Part shown: positions 33,898-46,451 of the stretch, in pieces | Layout of the letters: every line of letters begins with the position of its first letter | How positions within the stretch are numbered: position 1 is the stretch's first letter | DNA from: Protonemura montana | Taxonomy: Eukaryota; Arthropoda; Insecta; Plecoptera; Nemouridae | Direction: 5' to 3' | DNA: 64,000 nt | NCBI GenBank assembly: GCA_947568835.1 | Contig: OX387609.1 | Location: 10,307,660 to 10,371,659, forward strand | The notes under the pieces: generated by a model | Database searches by the model: none | What the model was told of the DNA's origin: nothing | The model's input: only the letters and a program-made list of their open reading frames with translations | Program-made: the position numbers and the translations under genes

Positions 33898-35591
33898 GGG
33901 TCCAGTCATTAAATTAATTAAATGATTGTAAATGATATTACAAAACACACATATTCAGAGTTCCTCTATTTTTCCTCGTCGCTCTTACCCCAGACCTATT
34001 GTACCCAATCACACGGTCATCAGACAACGAGTTTCTATCCGTCTCCGTGCGCGTCGCTGCAATCGCCGGCATTCCTTTGCGCTTGCGCCTAGCGTCCGCT
34101 ACGTGCTAGCCTAGATATCACGGTCGAGCGCGTGCGCGGCATTTCCCGCCACTCTTGCTTTCATGGCGTCTGCAAGGCCGTTCCTAACCAAACTTTTCAC
34201 CCGCGTATAGGGTGCGTTCTTTACTCGTGCATTACTTGCGCGTCCTTCCGCTAGATCGCTGATGAGCGTTTTGTGCAATAGGAACTTGCTTGATATTGTT
34301 TTGAATTATAGTGCGTTAATTTGCGCTTTGCTGGCCTGCGATTTTTTTGCAATTTTCATGACATCTTTTTGTGATTATAAATAGAATCCCCTGCTTTTTT
34401 CAGCAAATTTGGTCAACAATTCTGCTAACCAATGAAGATTTCCAAAAAATGTTAGTTTCCTTAAACATCTAGACATATACTGACACTTTGTTGGGTTGAA
34501 ATTTGAAAATTTGAAAATATGACAGTAGGAAGTTGACGGAGGCTGAGCTGTCAAGTTTTTATAGTATTGTCCTTAGTAATTTTTCAAAAAACATTCCCTG
34601 TATTTTAAATTTGTCGCTTTTATCACCATAGGTCACTGCACTGTGAAAACTCTGTGCATTCCAAGGCGGGCAAGAGGATGAAATCCGAAACAAATGAAGA
34701 TAACTATTCAAAGATTTCTGTCAAAAACTTCTAAAAACTTTTCGTAGATTGCAAAGTGCATTAAATATATGTCAAATCGTCATTTAATCTTACAAAAAAA
34801 ACACAATAAAAAATCAACAAATGTCTTTAAACTGACAAAAGGTAAGCTTCTATATAAATTAAGCTGTGCGATCCCGTTTTAAAATTGTCTCAAACCTTAC
34901 CAGGCCAGTCGAAAATAAAATTCTGTGCACATAATATTAGGAAATATCTCGACAAGGTGTCAAATTACATGCCGGTAATTCCGGTACTGTTTTTCTCCTC
35001 GTGCTTATCACCGCAAGAAGCATTAACTCCACACGATGGGCAGCCATCCTCGTTACGCCAATGATACAACACGTAACTAGGCCGTACCATCGAGTGCACG
35101 TACGTGTCTGTGTGTTTCTGACCACATGCATTACACGTGCATGTCCAAGTTAATGGTGAGTCCCACGTACAAAACTACATGCCGGAATCGGAGCTGGTTT
35201 CACTCTCAGTTATCGAGAAATGCAAACACAGTATTCTGTGTTTTGTAGAGATAATTTGACCACATTGATTAGATGTAGGTAGGTATCGCTTAAAAAAGAA
35301 TTGATTGTTTACTTAATTTACTAAGCAGATATAGGTACTGATATGTTTTAGTCAATCCGAAATGAAGTTGTTGGTTAACAGGGCAAGCGCCATTGAAATC
35401 AACTTAGCGTCAGTTCATTTCCACTTCAACCTATAGGTAAAAGCCTATACCTAACCCTTAAAACCTATTTGAAGTTTTTCTGTATTGAATTCGGTATAAA
35501 TTTAAAGAAAAATCATGGCAGTTGATAACAATATTTAAAAAAAAAACGTTGTAAAATCTGTTTATTTATTTTAGGATGAAATATTATTTAA
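33898..35591. other. Intergenic, no gene seen
   Basis: Locally GC-richer around 33980-34270, then AT-rich. No exon, RNA gene or repeat family was supported. Confidence 0.4.
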
Positions 35592-35770
35592 ATTGCAAAC
35601 GCTTGCAATGTGCGGGGTATTTTATCATCTCATCAAATATACTAAAATCCTCTCAAAAAGCCAGTTTCCAAGTAGCTCAATGGGTTAGAGCAACGCCCGC
35701 GATAGGTGGAGATCGGGGTTCGAGTCCCCGTTTGGTCATACATTTTTGAGACGGTTATAGTGTTTTTTAT
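35592..35770 (+). mobile_element. Long-TIR element with best-preserved tRNA-like core
   Basis: The left end ATTGCAAACGCTTGCAATG is followed by a tRNA-like block at about 35665-35738 with A-box TAGCTCAATGGGTTAGAGC, B-box GGTTCGAGTCC and a T-stem GGGG/CCCC. The other TIR (CATTTTTGAGACGG) follows. The anticodon loop reads CGCGATA, with G rather than U at position 33, so it is not a normal functional tRNA. Comparison with other copies suggests an acceptor stem GTCCAAG against TTTGGGC. Confidence 0.65.
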
Positions 35771-38344
35771 TTCCTTAAAAATGTACTGCATTTGTTTCAA
35801 ACTGGGAAAACTTGACACTGACAGTTGTTAAAAGATAAAAATCGAAAATTCACTGCCAGCCATTTTGACTTCCAGTCCGATTTTATCCACGTGGCTTGAT
35901 TAACGCCGTTAAACACTGACACGAGACCGTTTCGAACTTGACACAAACAAAAGAAAACAATAAATAAATCATAAGATTTTAACAAACGCTAGACAGCGAT
36001 AGCAGTGCAGCCAACCTCACCTAGTCGACACGCTCGGCACGCCACTAACCGGGCCGTTATCACATCGTTACCACGGTAACACAACAATGCACGTCGCTAT
36101 AGTTACACATTCCTAGTCGGTAATTACTTTCGCTTTCCGTGAGTGCTCCGACTCGATCTCTGTCGCTCTCGTTGTGTTTCCCATATATTGTGTCTCACTC
36201 GCACTAGCAGACAAAGCGGGGATTACATCAAGGGTACGAGAGACATGACAGTGATAAAGAAATTAATCAGATCGACTGGAAAATTGTTGTGTGATTTTTA
36301 TTTGATTTTGATCCTGTTTTTATTTTTTTTTTGGTCTTTGTAATAAAATATGTTTTCGAAATGTTCGATTCAATGCCGAGTGTTCATTTGTTTTGTACGA
36401 ACAGGACTTGGACGTGTAGAGAAGGCGGTGATAAAGTGCACTGTGGCTAATAGGGCTGTGACTCAGATCAGAAGTATTGTTTTTTTTTTTTTTAACAAAA
36501 TGTTGAAATAATTATTCTCTTTGCTTATTTCAACAAACTTTACTGACGATTGAAAATTGTTGGCATCGCAGTTTATTTTACTTAACTCTAAAATTTACTT
36601 TTTGTTTGTTTCATAACAGCAAGTCAACTGGTGCTATTTCAGTTAACGCACTGTTAAATCCTTAACGTCGCACACAAAATTAGGATCTAAGTCGTGTACA
36701 ATTTCATGGAAAGATTTTACAAAATTCTGGGCAACAGGAAAAAAGTGCGACCAGAAAATTTGCAAAAAGTACAAAAAGGAAAAAATTGCAATTCTGAAAG
36801 CAGAAAAATTGTAATCTACAGTTTAAAAGAAAAAGTATTTGTCACAGTTTTCTAGTATTTATAACATATTTTATCTGCAAAAACCGTTATTTTTAAACTG
36901 CATTTAAAATAAATCGAATCATTCATGAATCTACCTTCTAGCAACTACTCGATAGCTTGATTTCGATAAAACTAAACCCGATTTAAATTGCATCGCTGAT
37001 GAAACGTAGCGACTTACGAAGAGATTAACAGAAAACAAAATCGAAAGTGACAGGTCTGATGACTCAAGCAAGCGTATAGTGTCAAGTTTTCGAGGTTAGG
37101 TTATCAACGAGCGGAACCGATTCGGGTAGGATGCGGAACAATCATGTGATTCAATCCCAGCTGCCCACACTAGAAACAAGACACCCAATGCACCACCCGA
37201 TGCATCAACCCACTGCGCACGCTCGCCAACTGCAGCGAATTGCACAATTTCAATATATAATACACTTTTGTTGGCGCCAAGAAAGTTTTCACGGTAATTT
37301 TTTGTTCTTCCAGTTTAAATCCGAGTGGCCGTGCCAACTTTTGTTTAGAAATTGTCTTATTTTTTACTCTTGAGTTATTTTGAGTCACAATCTGGATTGT
37401 CGCAAAATGACGACTAACTGATTCTTGTTGATTGATATCTGATTGATGATAGCATTTTTAATCGGTTACACCAAAAATCCTGAACCCCAAAACACCCACA
37501 AATCACTCATAAAACCACTCAAAATACCTGGAGTTTTTACCCCATAGGCGTTCATAGCAATGGTTAAAAAATGCAGTAAAATTTCTCTTCAAAATCTGTG
37601 TTAAAAAACATATCAATTTGTAAAAATTAGTAAGTATCATTGAAGGGACAAAACATATTTGAAAATATTTCATAAACGATCGACTGAGAGATATTTTCAA
37701 GAAATTTGCCAAATTTTACTTGTTTTAAATTGTTCACATAAGAGAAAAAAAACTACAAAAAATGTAGAAAAAGTATATTATAAAGCGAGTTTTCAGCGGA
37801 ACATTAATTAATTAACGGCCTGTTAACAAGCAAAAATTCTTCTGGTTGTTGCCAAGCAAATAACAAAGCAAAGAAACTTTGCTTTGTTTAAATTTTGTAA
37901 TTTTTTGCGGCCCTTTTCAAGGGGTTTTATCCCTAGCACAAGAAAAGATGAAACGTAAAATAAAGGAAAACTGCAATATCAAAATCCACTTAAGAAAGTC
38001 AGTAGCAATTGCACCTGTTGAATTGTACCTATTTATTGATTTATGCACCTATTTAAATGCACTTGTTGCAAAGTAGTTTCTCACCTAACATGACGAACAA
38101 TGTAAGTACGATACAATAAAACGAATCAATCATAATTACCGCTTTACGCGTCAGTTACCCACAAACATTTTTGCTCCAATTATTTGAATATACCTTAAAT
38201 CATTACGTTGGCAATGCGCGATAAATCTTAGGTTATGTTATGTTCTATGTGCCTTATAAGGCTCACTTGTTTCTCGGTCCAAAAGTGTTGAACTAGAGTA
38301 CGATTTCTGACCATGTGCAAGCAGCTTGGATAGCAAAATACGGG
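35771..38344. other. AT-rich intergenic, no gene seen
   Basis: A copy of the GTTAACGG/GTTGCCAAGC repeat lies near 37795-37870. Short open frames have no coding support. Confidence 0.4.
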
Positions 38345-38800
38345 TTCTTACCATTACCGAAGTTAAGCAACACTGCGCTGGGTCAGGTATTGAATGGGTG
38401 ACCACCGAACGAATTGGCGTGTTGGAAACACCGGTCCTCGTGAGATCACCGAAGATAAGCAACACTAAGATGGGTCAGGTATTGGATGGGTGACCACCGA
38501 ACGGTTTGGCGTGTTGGAAACACAGGTCCTCGTGAGATCACCGAAGTTAAGCAACATTGCGCTGGGTCAGGTATTGGATGGGTGACCATCATACACATGA
38601 CCAGTTCTGTTCGGGAGAGAGGTTGGAGGGATGAAAGTTAGTTCAGGAACTTCATTCGCCTTGCTTATCAACCTCTTGAAACCATGGTATTGTGGAGGAA
38701 TCCTGTTGTTCGCGGTGTACCGTCCTTTAGAAGGGGCTTTAAGCTGGTGGTCTCTTTAGTGCTCTTTGACAGGAGTAGGCTACTTGCCGGCAACGGTGAC
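38345..38800 (+). mobile_element. 5S-headed SINE with multimeric head
   Basis: Three 5S-like heads (GTTAAGCAACACTG near 38362, a diverged second near 38455 and a third near 38547) lead into the middle segment GGGAGAGAGGTTGGAGGGAT and a core with CTTTAAGCTGGTGGTC and GACAGGAGTAGGCT. This directly links the tandem 92-bp heads to a SINE body. The expected tail is missing here. Confidence 0.85.
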
Positions 38801-39164
38801 CATTGACATCGTTATCCTAGCATTCATTGACGCCATTACCTATACCAGATTTAGCTGTCAAAATAAATCAATTAACTTAAACTATTTCCATCACCCATGT
38901 TATTGTTACTAAAGCAGACCAAATGATATCGGATCCTCTCCAATATGGCCGCTTTTTAGCTTCAATCCGAACCGAAATTGGCCGCGCTATGTCCGCGTAA
39001 TTCCATTGAGGTCAGTGCCTCTTACGTATGTCACCGCCATCTAGAATTAATTGGCTCAGATTAAAAGTAAAACACTTGTTGCACAACCGTACATTGTATG
39101 AACATGGATTTCTAAAAACTTGCGTAGATTCCTGGCGTAGCGGCCATTTTGAATGCAGCCGTCA

Positions 39165-39228
39165 CCGAACGACGCCATTAGACCAGTGCCACATGGAGCC
39201 CGTTGTCAAAACAGTGCTTGGTTAAATT
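39165..39228 (+). mobile_element. SINE tail fragment
   Basis: ACGACGCCATTAGACCAGTG and GTTGTCAAAACAGTGCTTGG match the SINE tail. It may be the displaced tail of the copy ending at 38800. Confidence 0.65.
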
Positions 39229-41805
39229 ACTAACAATCAATCAACTGATCAATCCAATATCAATAAAATTGCATGTTTGCTTGGACTCTTTGTACAGAAA
39301 TTCAATTCAACAACGGTTCTCATAGTTTTTAGGCTCATTTCTAATCTTTCTAGCCTTGGCACTACCTTGTTAAAGAAAAGAAATCAAAATGAAAATCAAG
39401 CATAATTTTCGAAGCTCATTAATTAGCTCATCTAATTGCATGGCTTATCTTCGTTCAGTTGATTTTAATTAGCATTTAAAGCCCACATTTACATTTTTTT
39501 TTCTCGTCAAATACGTGCTATTTCGTGTTATTTCGTGCTAATTTAATTTTACGTTTTTTTTTTTATATTAATAATAATAATATTTATTGTCTATTTGCAT
39601 CTTAAAAACAATATACAGACAGTCATTAAATTAAAATTATACAAACTATGTAAAAATATACCCACTAATCTATCATTACAGTTGTGTTAGCCTTACCTTG
39701 CTACAAGCTGGTGGACTCTGATTACATATTGCCAACTTTAGAATGCAAAATAAAGCCAGTCTTCACCGGGGAGTTTGAAATTAACCAGAAAATTATGACC
39801 AAACAATGCATCATGCACTTAAATTCTTTGTGGATTTATCAGTTTATTTACGTGAAATTAATTTTATTGAAAAATAAGAACTTAAATGTAAAACTAAAAG
39901 TCCTAATGACTTCTGCTAAATACCTACCGTACACTAGCGGATTCTAGCAATGGCTGCCAAAAATCAGTTTGCGAGCTTGGTTTCCTGCCTAAACCTGATA
40001 AAAGTTAAAAGTAATCCGAAATATATTAATTTTAACTTTGGTTGATTAACATTTATTGTTTTTCATTCAATATTTTGTTTTCCTGAAATTATTAAATGTT
40101 TCAACCAAAGAAAAACATTATTTTGTTGCTTTTAAATCAGATAGCTAACAGTAGCATCATGGTGTCATATTTTCCTGGTTGGTACAAGCACCCCAGAAAG
40201 TGGCAAACTCAAATTAATCCTAGTGTATTTCTTTCTTTCTAACTGATCAAGTCAGCCGGCATAGTATTCTTTCAAATTATAAAAACAATTATCCACCAGA
40301 TAGAATTTTAGTCCACTGGCAAAATATTCTCCTTTTAAAATTTGCAGTCTCTGCAGCAAAGCATTGAACAGTTTGCTGGCTGCATGTACCGGACCCTTTG
40401 TGAGCAGTTCTAGCCGATATTTTGGTAATGGTACATTGCCCTTATTTCTTAATCTATTGTTATGGCCGTGGACTTGACGCTGGGTCATCGTGGTGTTGCC
40501 GCGACATCCAAGAATACTTCCTGTTCATTATAAAACTGCCAACTGTCCTCAATCCACGCAAGTATTACCAACTCGCACATGAAACACCGAACGAATTTTT
40601 TCGTTCAAATTCGATGAAAAGCGAGTGAAAAAGGTTGGCGCATTCTTTGCTGCGCAGGTGTGTACCATACCGACCCGTTGTGTGCTTGGACTTTGATTTG
40701 ACTTTGATTGGACTTTGATTGGACTTTGATTGCACTTGGTGGCAGGAGAAAGTCCCCGGCGCCTCTTTTATCACCCTCGACGCTGGGATACGAAACGACG
40801 CAAGGTTGCCGTGATGGCAGTTACAAAAACTCTAGGTCTGGAGCATCAAAGCAGAGTTTTTTTTTGCCCAGAGGGGTTTTCGTGGGAGCCCATTTTTTTT
40901 AGTTTTCCAATTGAATGGAGTGATTGTTTGGTAGAATTTAATTTCAAAGTCTTCTGGTTTGGCCACGGGTTGAAAAACAATTGCGCGGAAATTTCGTTTA
41001 TTTCTAAAAAACATAAGTGTATTTTAAATGTCAATTATGATTTTGGATTTTAGAATCAAACGGATTTCGTCTAGTCAAATAATACTTTAAAATTTTTATA
41101 ATTTGGTTACACGATGCTTAATCTGCGTAATGTTTCATATAGCACACCATAAAATCTAACCCAGCTATAAAAATTGCATTTCCCATCAGAAAACCGAAAA
41201 ATAAAATCGAAAACGACGCGAAAAATCGATTACACACACTTGACATTTTGAAAAATCACTAACACGACAAACATTTTTACGAAAATATCACCGAGTGCAG
41301 CCGACCAAAACACTGGTCGTAAAAAAGGCACAAAAGTGCCTACGTGATTGCCGCATTCAAAGCATTATCCTCGCACGATCAAAATTGTATCAAAACCACT
41401 CTTCGCCTTGACCTTGCCGCCAGCACCACTTTCAATTCCTCACGCTATTGTGTCCACAACTATCTCAACAATATCAATCAAAAACCCAGCCGTGTTCTCC
41501 CCCACCCTATAACGACAGGAAATCGTTCACTTTTACCTAACAACAATAAAGAAATTACCAGCTACAGACGTAATTCCACGCAAGAACCAAGATAAGCATT
41601 TTTTTTTAAGGCCACAATTGACCAATAGCAAATGTCGGAGAATTTGAAATCCCCTGCTCGTGGTGTAATGGATAAAGTACCTAGGCTGCAATTGCGCCTG
41701 GCGATTGCATGCGGAATGAATAAGTGAATGTGATAAGTGTCTATGTGTGTGTGGACCCTGTTAGTGGAGGAATGTTTGGTGAGTAAGGGGGGAATTGCTC
41801 GGTTT
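39229..41805. other. AT-rich intergenic upstream of CPR gene 3
   Basis: A short 12-bp repeat (four GACTTTGATT-type units) lies near 40687-40735. No gene was recognised. Confidence 0.4.
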
Positions 41806-41809
41806 CCCA

Positions 41810-41844
41810 TATAAAGAGGTGCGCACGTTTCAAATGGTATCAGT
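41810..41844 (+). promoter_or_regulatory. Core promoter of CPR gene 3 (TATA + initiator)
   Basis: TATAAA at 41810-41815 and TCAGT at 41840-41844 put the start A at 41842, 32 bases from the TATA T, which is the classical arthropod spacing. A 47-base leader without ATG precedes the start codon at 41889. Confidence 0.8.
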
Positions 41845-41888
41845 ACTTTGAGCAGTGCAGACCAGGACAGTTCAACACACAGCAAAAC

Positions 41889-44800
41889 ATGGCGTTTACA
41901 CAGGTACCTACATTGTTTAGGTTGTGAAATCTGATTTAATTTGTAGATCAGTTAAGTGAACTCTGATTGAAATTGCAAACGCTTGCAATGCGCGGGGTAT
42001 TTTATTATTAGTAACTCTATTACCCTTTCAAAACTTGATGGCCAAACGGGTACACAAACCGCGATCTCCACTAATCGCAGGTGTTGCTCAAACCCATTGA
42101 GTTGCTTGGACAAATAACTTCTGAGAGAATTTTAGTGCATTTGATAATTGAAAGATATAAACTGCATTAGTGCATTTTCATCCTTGGAGATCCGTCATTC
42201 TTACTTGTAGTATTAATTCATTGTTTTTGGTTTAAAAGTCGGCTTTGTTTGAAAAGTTTGTGTAATATTTCGGCGGTGATAAATGAGTTGTGTCAGTTGA
42301 ACACCATAGATTACTGTGTTGTCTTTGATATTTTCACATGGAAAAAGTGTCTAGCAAATTCAAGACGTGGACGTTCATAAAATTGTAGAGATTTGCTTTT
42401 AATCAAGACTCACCGGAAAGAAAATACGATCCATAGGACGAAGTCAGGCTGTGGTGCTCTCGGAAAATTGCTGGAAAATGCGTTTGCATATCTGAAAGAA
42501 AGGAAAACACGTTGTTAAAATTCAGGAAAACGTTTTTTTTTTAATGGGGTCCAAAAACTATTCGGAAAAGAGAATTAACAGTAACAGCAACATTTGCAAT
42601 AACATGAAAATGATCTAAGATGTTCTTAGACACCCTTAATGCATTATGTAAAAGATACGAAACATTGGAAACATTTTGGTTCGTTTATCATAAGCATTAA
42701 AAATCCAGTTCAATTTTTTTTTTTTTTTTTTATACCTACTTAGATAAAGTAGATATACACATAAACAAATTAACAATCCACAAAAAATACATGGTTGCTA
42801 AAATCCTATGTAAATGCCTTGCCTGAATAAATCTCCGACAAATTGACTCAACTCAACCCCGATTTCAAGCCAAATATTTGAAAAATCCACAAACGGGCTC
42901 CTAATTCGGTCACTAACAAAACTTTGCGTTCGTTTTCGTCGATTGCGCAGATCGTTTGCGCAGCAGCGCTCCTGGCGGTCGCCCAAGCAGGCTACCTGGG
43001 CGCAGGGTACGCAGCCCCAGCCTACGCGCAAGCGTACGCTGCACCCGCCCTCGCGCACGGATATGCCGCGCCTGCCCTGTCTTACGGGTAAGTAGCCACA
43101 AGTGCAAATATAAAATACGTTTTATTTTTACCTGTCAGCGCCTCGGGGCCCAAGTCATTTTAATAAAACTTTACAGACCCTGTGAAAGTGTCGAAAAGTG
43201 TGCCCGGCATTGGGCAGTTCATCACAATGTAATAGTAATGGGTGGGTGAAACAAGGTTTGTCATGGCAATCTAAAATAAGTAACCCGTGCCTGGCATCGG
43301 GCAGTTCATCACAATGTAATAGTAATGGGTGGGTGAAACAAGGGTTGTCATGGCAATCTAAAAAAAGTAACCCGTGCCCGGCATCGGGCAGTTCATCACA
43401 ATGTAATAGTAATGGGTGGGTGAAACAAGGGTTGTCATGGCAATCTAAAACAAGTAACCCGTGCCTGGCATCGGTCAGTTCATCATAATGTAATAGTGAT
43501 GGGTGGGTGAAACAAGGGTTGTCATGGCAATCTAAAACAAGTAACCCGTGCCCGGCATCGGGCAGTTCATCACAATGTAATAGTAATGGGTGGGTGAAAC
43601 AAGGGTTGTCATGGCAATCTAAAACAAATAACCCGTGCCCTGCATCGGGCAGTTCATCACAATGTAATAGTAATGGGTGGGTGAAACAAGGGTTGTCATG
43701 GCAATCTAAAACAAGATGTCTTCTTGCAAGTGAACATGGCGAAGATAGCCGGTTACTAGGATAGAACTTATTTGAGCAATTTTAAAATCAATTATGTGAT
43801 TTACAAAAAGAAAATCGAACCGTAATAATGGACCCCTAAACAGCAAAAATTAATTTTGGTGCCGTACTACTAACAACAGAAATGGCGCCGATCAATCTAG
43901 CTATTTAAATTCTGCAGTTGAACGCATGCCCAGCTAAGATCTGAGTTGCCCTCTAACCTTCCCATTCTGTCATGCGCACACAGATACGCCGCCCCTGCTC
44001 TTGCTCACGGATACGCCGCACCCGCCATCTACAAGGCACCCGTCGCAATCAAGACGATCGCAGCGCCCGTCGACTACTACGTGAGTCAAAGCAACCACCC
44101 CAATGGCAGACCACCGCCTTCTCTAGACACTAGCAGTGCAGTCGCAGCCTAAACAAACTAATAGTTTATTTGCGATACTCGTAGACTACGCATACCACGC
44201 AGAATAATGCGAATTATTCTAAAGCGAATTACAGATAATTCGCTTCAGTTGCGTGGTACATGCAACTTAAGCGCTTTACCTCCAAGTCGCTTGGCTACTT
44301 GATAAACACTGTAAGAACCACCCTTTCAAGACTTCAATATTGGTGCCCTTGGTTCTGTTGAACAGAAGCAGCCAACACAGTATGTCAAAGGGACAAAGCT
44401 AAGCGGTGGCCGGTCCTTGCTGCTGTTGGAAAGGAGCAGCCAACACAGTGTGTCAAAGGGACAAGGCTAAGCGGTGGCCGGTCCTTGGTGCTGTTGGACA
44501 GGAGCAGCCAACACAGTGTGTCAAAGGGACAAGGCTAAGCGGTGGCCGGTCCTTGGTGCTGTTGGACAGGAGCAGCCAACACAGTGTGTCAAAGGGACAA
44601 GGCTAAGCCGTGGCCGGTCCTTGGTGCTGTTGGACAGGAGCAGCCAACACAGTGTGTCAAAGGGAAAAGGCTAAGCGGTGGCCGGTCCTTGGTGCTGTTG
44701 GACAGGAGTAGGCTGCGTGCCGGCACCAGGTGCACCCTCGGCTCCCTATTAACCGAGTACCTTGTCTTTACGCAGGCGCACCCCAAGTACAACTTCAACT

Positions 44801-45494
44801 ACGGAGTGAGCGACCCCCATACCGGTGACCACAAGAACCAGTGGGAGACCCGCGACGGTGACGTGGTCAAGGGAGAGTACAGCCTTCTGGAGGCCGATGG
44901 CACCACCAGGACCGTGTCCTACACCGCCGATGACCACAACGGGTACGCAAATATGAACGGGACGCTGGGAAAACAGCGATTTCAACGCTTACTTAAATTG
45001 TCGTTGGGATAGAGGTTAAGCAACACTGCGCTCAGTCAGGTTTTGGATGGGTGACCGCAATGCATCTGGTTAGCTTTTTCAGGGGTTTAAGAAAGTATTG
45101 TTAAAAGTAATAAAGTGATTTGTCTGAACTATGTGACAATGTGTCAAAGGGACAAGGCTAAGCGGTGGCCGGTCCTTGGTGCTGTTGGACAGGAGCAGCC
45201 AACACAGTGTTTCAAAGGGACAGGGCTAAGCGGTGGCCGGTCCTTGGTGCTGTTGGACAGAAGCAGGCTGCGTGAACTCTGAACTATGGTAGCGTTTTGT
45301 ACCTTCGACCCTGACTAGTGCTTGTTTGCAGATTCAACGCCGTCGTCCAGAAGAGCGGTCACGCTGTCCACCCCCAAGTGGTCAAGACTGTAGTCGCTGC
45401 CCCCGCCGTGTACGCCGCTCCCCTTGCCTACAAGGCCGCCCCCCTTGCCTACCAAGCCGCCCCCGTCTACGCTGGCTACGGCTACCACCACTAA
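41889..45494 (+). CDS. Ala/Pro-rich RR-2 cuticular protein (CPR gene 3)
   Basis: Secreted chitin-binding cuticle protein of 192 aa. Exons are 41889-41903, 42951-43087, 43984-44080, 44776-44942 and 45332-45494. All phases agree and all introns are GT-AG. Signal peptide residues 1-18 (MAFTQ, then [13 protein letters not shown]) are split by a phase-0 intron. AAPA/GYAAPA repeats span about 19-83. The RR-2 domain spans about 84-146 ([50 protein letters not shown]), and an AAP/AYKAAP-rich tail ends GYGYHH. Exon 4 to exon 5 breaks the domain inside the codon for the conserved GF glycine. A TATA/initiator pair precedes exon 1. Introns hold satellites of 87 and 68 bp, a three-way-junction palindrome and a 5S-like fragment. 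Confidence 0.93.
41972..42150 (-). mobile_element. Long-TIR/tRNA-like element (CPR gene 3 intron 1)
   Basis: The left end has ATTGCAAACGCTTGCAATGC and TTATTATTAGTAACTCTATT. The tRNA-like core is inverted (CGCGATCTCC, TCGCAGGTGTTGCTC, TTGAGTTGCTTGGAC). The far TIR is degenerate (TCTGAGAGAATTTTAGTGC). Confidence 0.6.
43200..43715. repeat. 87-bp satellite array, locus 2 (CPR gene 3 intron 2)
   Basis: Six units of the same 87-bp sequence as at 33469, in the same orientation, occupying most of the 896-base intron between exons 2 and 3. Confidence 0.93.
44190..44258. other. Palindromic three-way junction (CPR gene 3 intron 3)
   Basis: The outer stem TACCACGCA (44193-44201) pairs with TGCGTGGTA (44250-44258). 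Inside are two perfect hairpins: AGAATAAT-GCGA-ATTATTCT (44201-44220; GNRA-type loop) and AAGCGAATTA-CAGA-TAATTCGCTT (44222-44245). The parts tile with only one or a few unpaired bases. It could be a small foldback element or a structured intronic RNA. Confidence 0.85.
44342..44745 (+). repeat. 68-bp SINE-core satellite (CPR gene 3 intron 3)
   Basis: Five units (GGTCCTTG at 44412, 44480, 44548, 44616, 44684), identical in type to the array in CPR gene 1 but in the opposite orientation. The last unit runs straight into SINE-like GACAGGAGTAGGCTGCGTGC and CGGCACCAGGTGCACCCTCG, just before exon 4. Confidence 0.92.
45005..45060 (+). repeat. 5S-derived fragment (CPR gene 3 intron 4)
   Basis: GGTTAAGCAACACTGCGCTC and TTTTGGATGGGTGACCGC match the 5S-like SINE head. 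Confidence 0.75.
45137..45274 (+). repeat. Two 68-bp satellite units (CPR gene 3 intron 4)
   Basis: Two units of the 68-bp sequence, ending with SINE-like GAAGCAGGCTGCGTG. This is a second, separate insertion or transfer of the array in the same gene. Confidence 0.88.
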
Positions 45495-46451
45495 AAGTCC
45501 AACCATGGCCCGGAACGACTTCTGAAAACCCGCACACGTTTCTACCATCCGCAAAATCGTCGCTATATCTCATATAATTTATTTTTTTAAGTATATTTTT
45601 GTACCAAAAAATCCTCAAGACGGTTTTCGATTGGCTGTAAATGTTTGCGGATTGTTTTCTGTTTCGGAATTTCGATCATCTTTGTCGCTCTCATGGAAAT
45701 GCGTCGGATTTCGCGGTCGCCTTATGATGGCGTTGTGTTATTAAAATGGCGGTCGACCGCGATCTCTGATGCCGCTTTGAACATAACGTTGCTCACCAAA
45801 TGAAATACTCACAAAGATTCGTTTCCAGGTTTTTTGCAAAAAACGAACTGATATGTCTTTCTCGCTTTCAAATAAATCACGAGCACAAAGCATGTGTCTC
45901 ACACCAATACAAAAAAAAAACATTTTTGTCTTCTTTGATATTTTTATCGTATTTCCTTTCCGATTTCCCAGTGGGAAACTCTTTTGCTTCTTGCTTATAG
46001 GCAATCTCCGAACCTGTGTGCACTGCGTGATGCAGTACAGGCAAACTTCGCAGTGTTCCTGGTTCCTGAAAGCTAAGCCAGGTGCCGCTGCTGGTCGCTT
46101 TCAATCAGTCGATACTTATTGAAAGTCGATAAAGCTTCGCAATCCGCCTAGTGGCTCTCTCAGCGGATTACTGAGCAACTAGATGCAACGGGTAACTAGC
46201 TAAAAAAATGTGAAACTTGTCAAAAGTGGATGACAATTTTAAAGAAATTAATGCTAATCTTGGTCATTTAAGGAAAGAATGACTATTCAAAGAGCTTGAA
46301 ACAAAATTACTTAATTCATTTACAATGAACGTCAAATAAAATTTGAAATTTAGAACGTTTCGCACCTAAAATCATCAAGGAAGCCGTGCTAATCAATGCA
46401 GTTGTTCTTCTAGCTGACGTTGACGGCACTCACCTTTGAAACTTGTTCAAA
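45495..46451. other. CPR gene 3 3' region and spacer
   Basis: AATAAA at about 45871 is a possible poly(A) signal 377 bases after the stop. No gene was recognised before the CAP gene. Confidence 0.4.

Noticed and set aside
33379-33948. 189-residue minus-strand and 155-residue plus-strand periodic frames
   Set aside because: Both strands are open because the 87-bp unit is 29 codons; the same unit sits in a CPR intron.
35665-35738. Functional tRNA gene with anticodon CGA
   Set aside because: U33 is replaced by G, stems have mismatches and the unit is repeated inside TIR elements.
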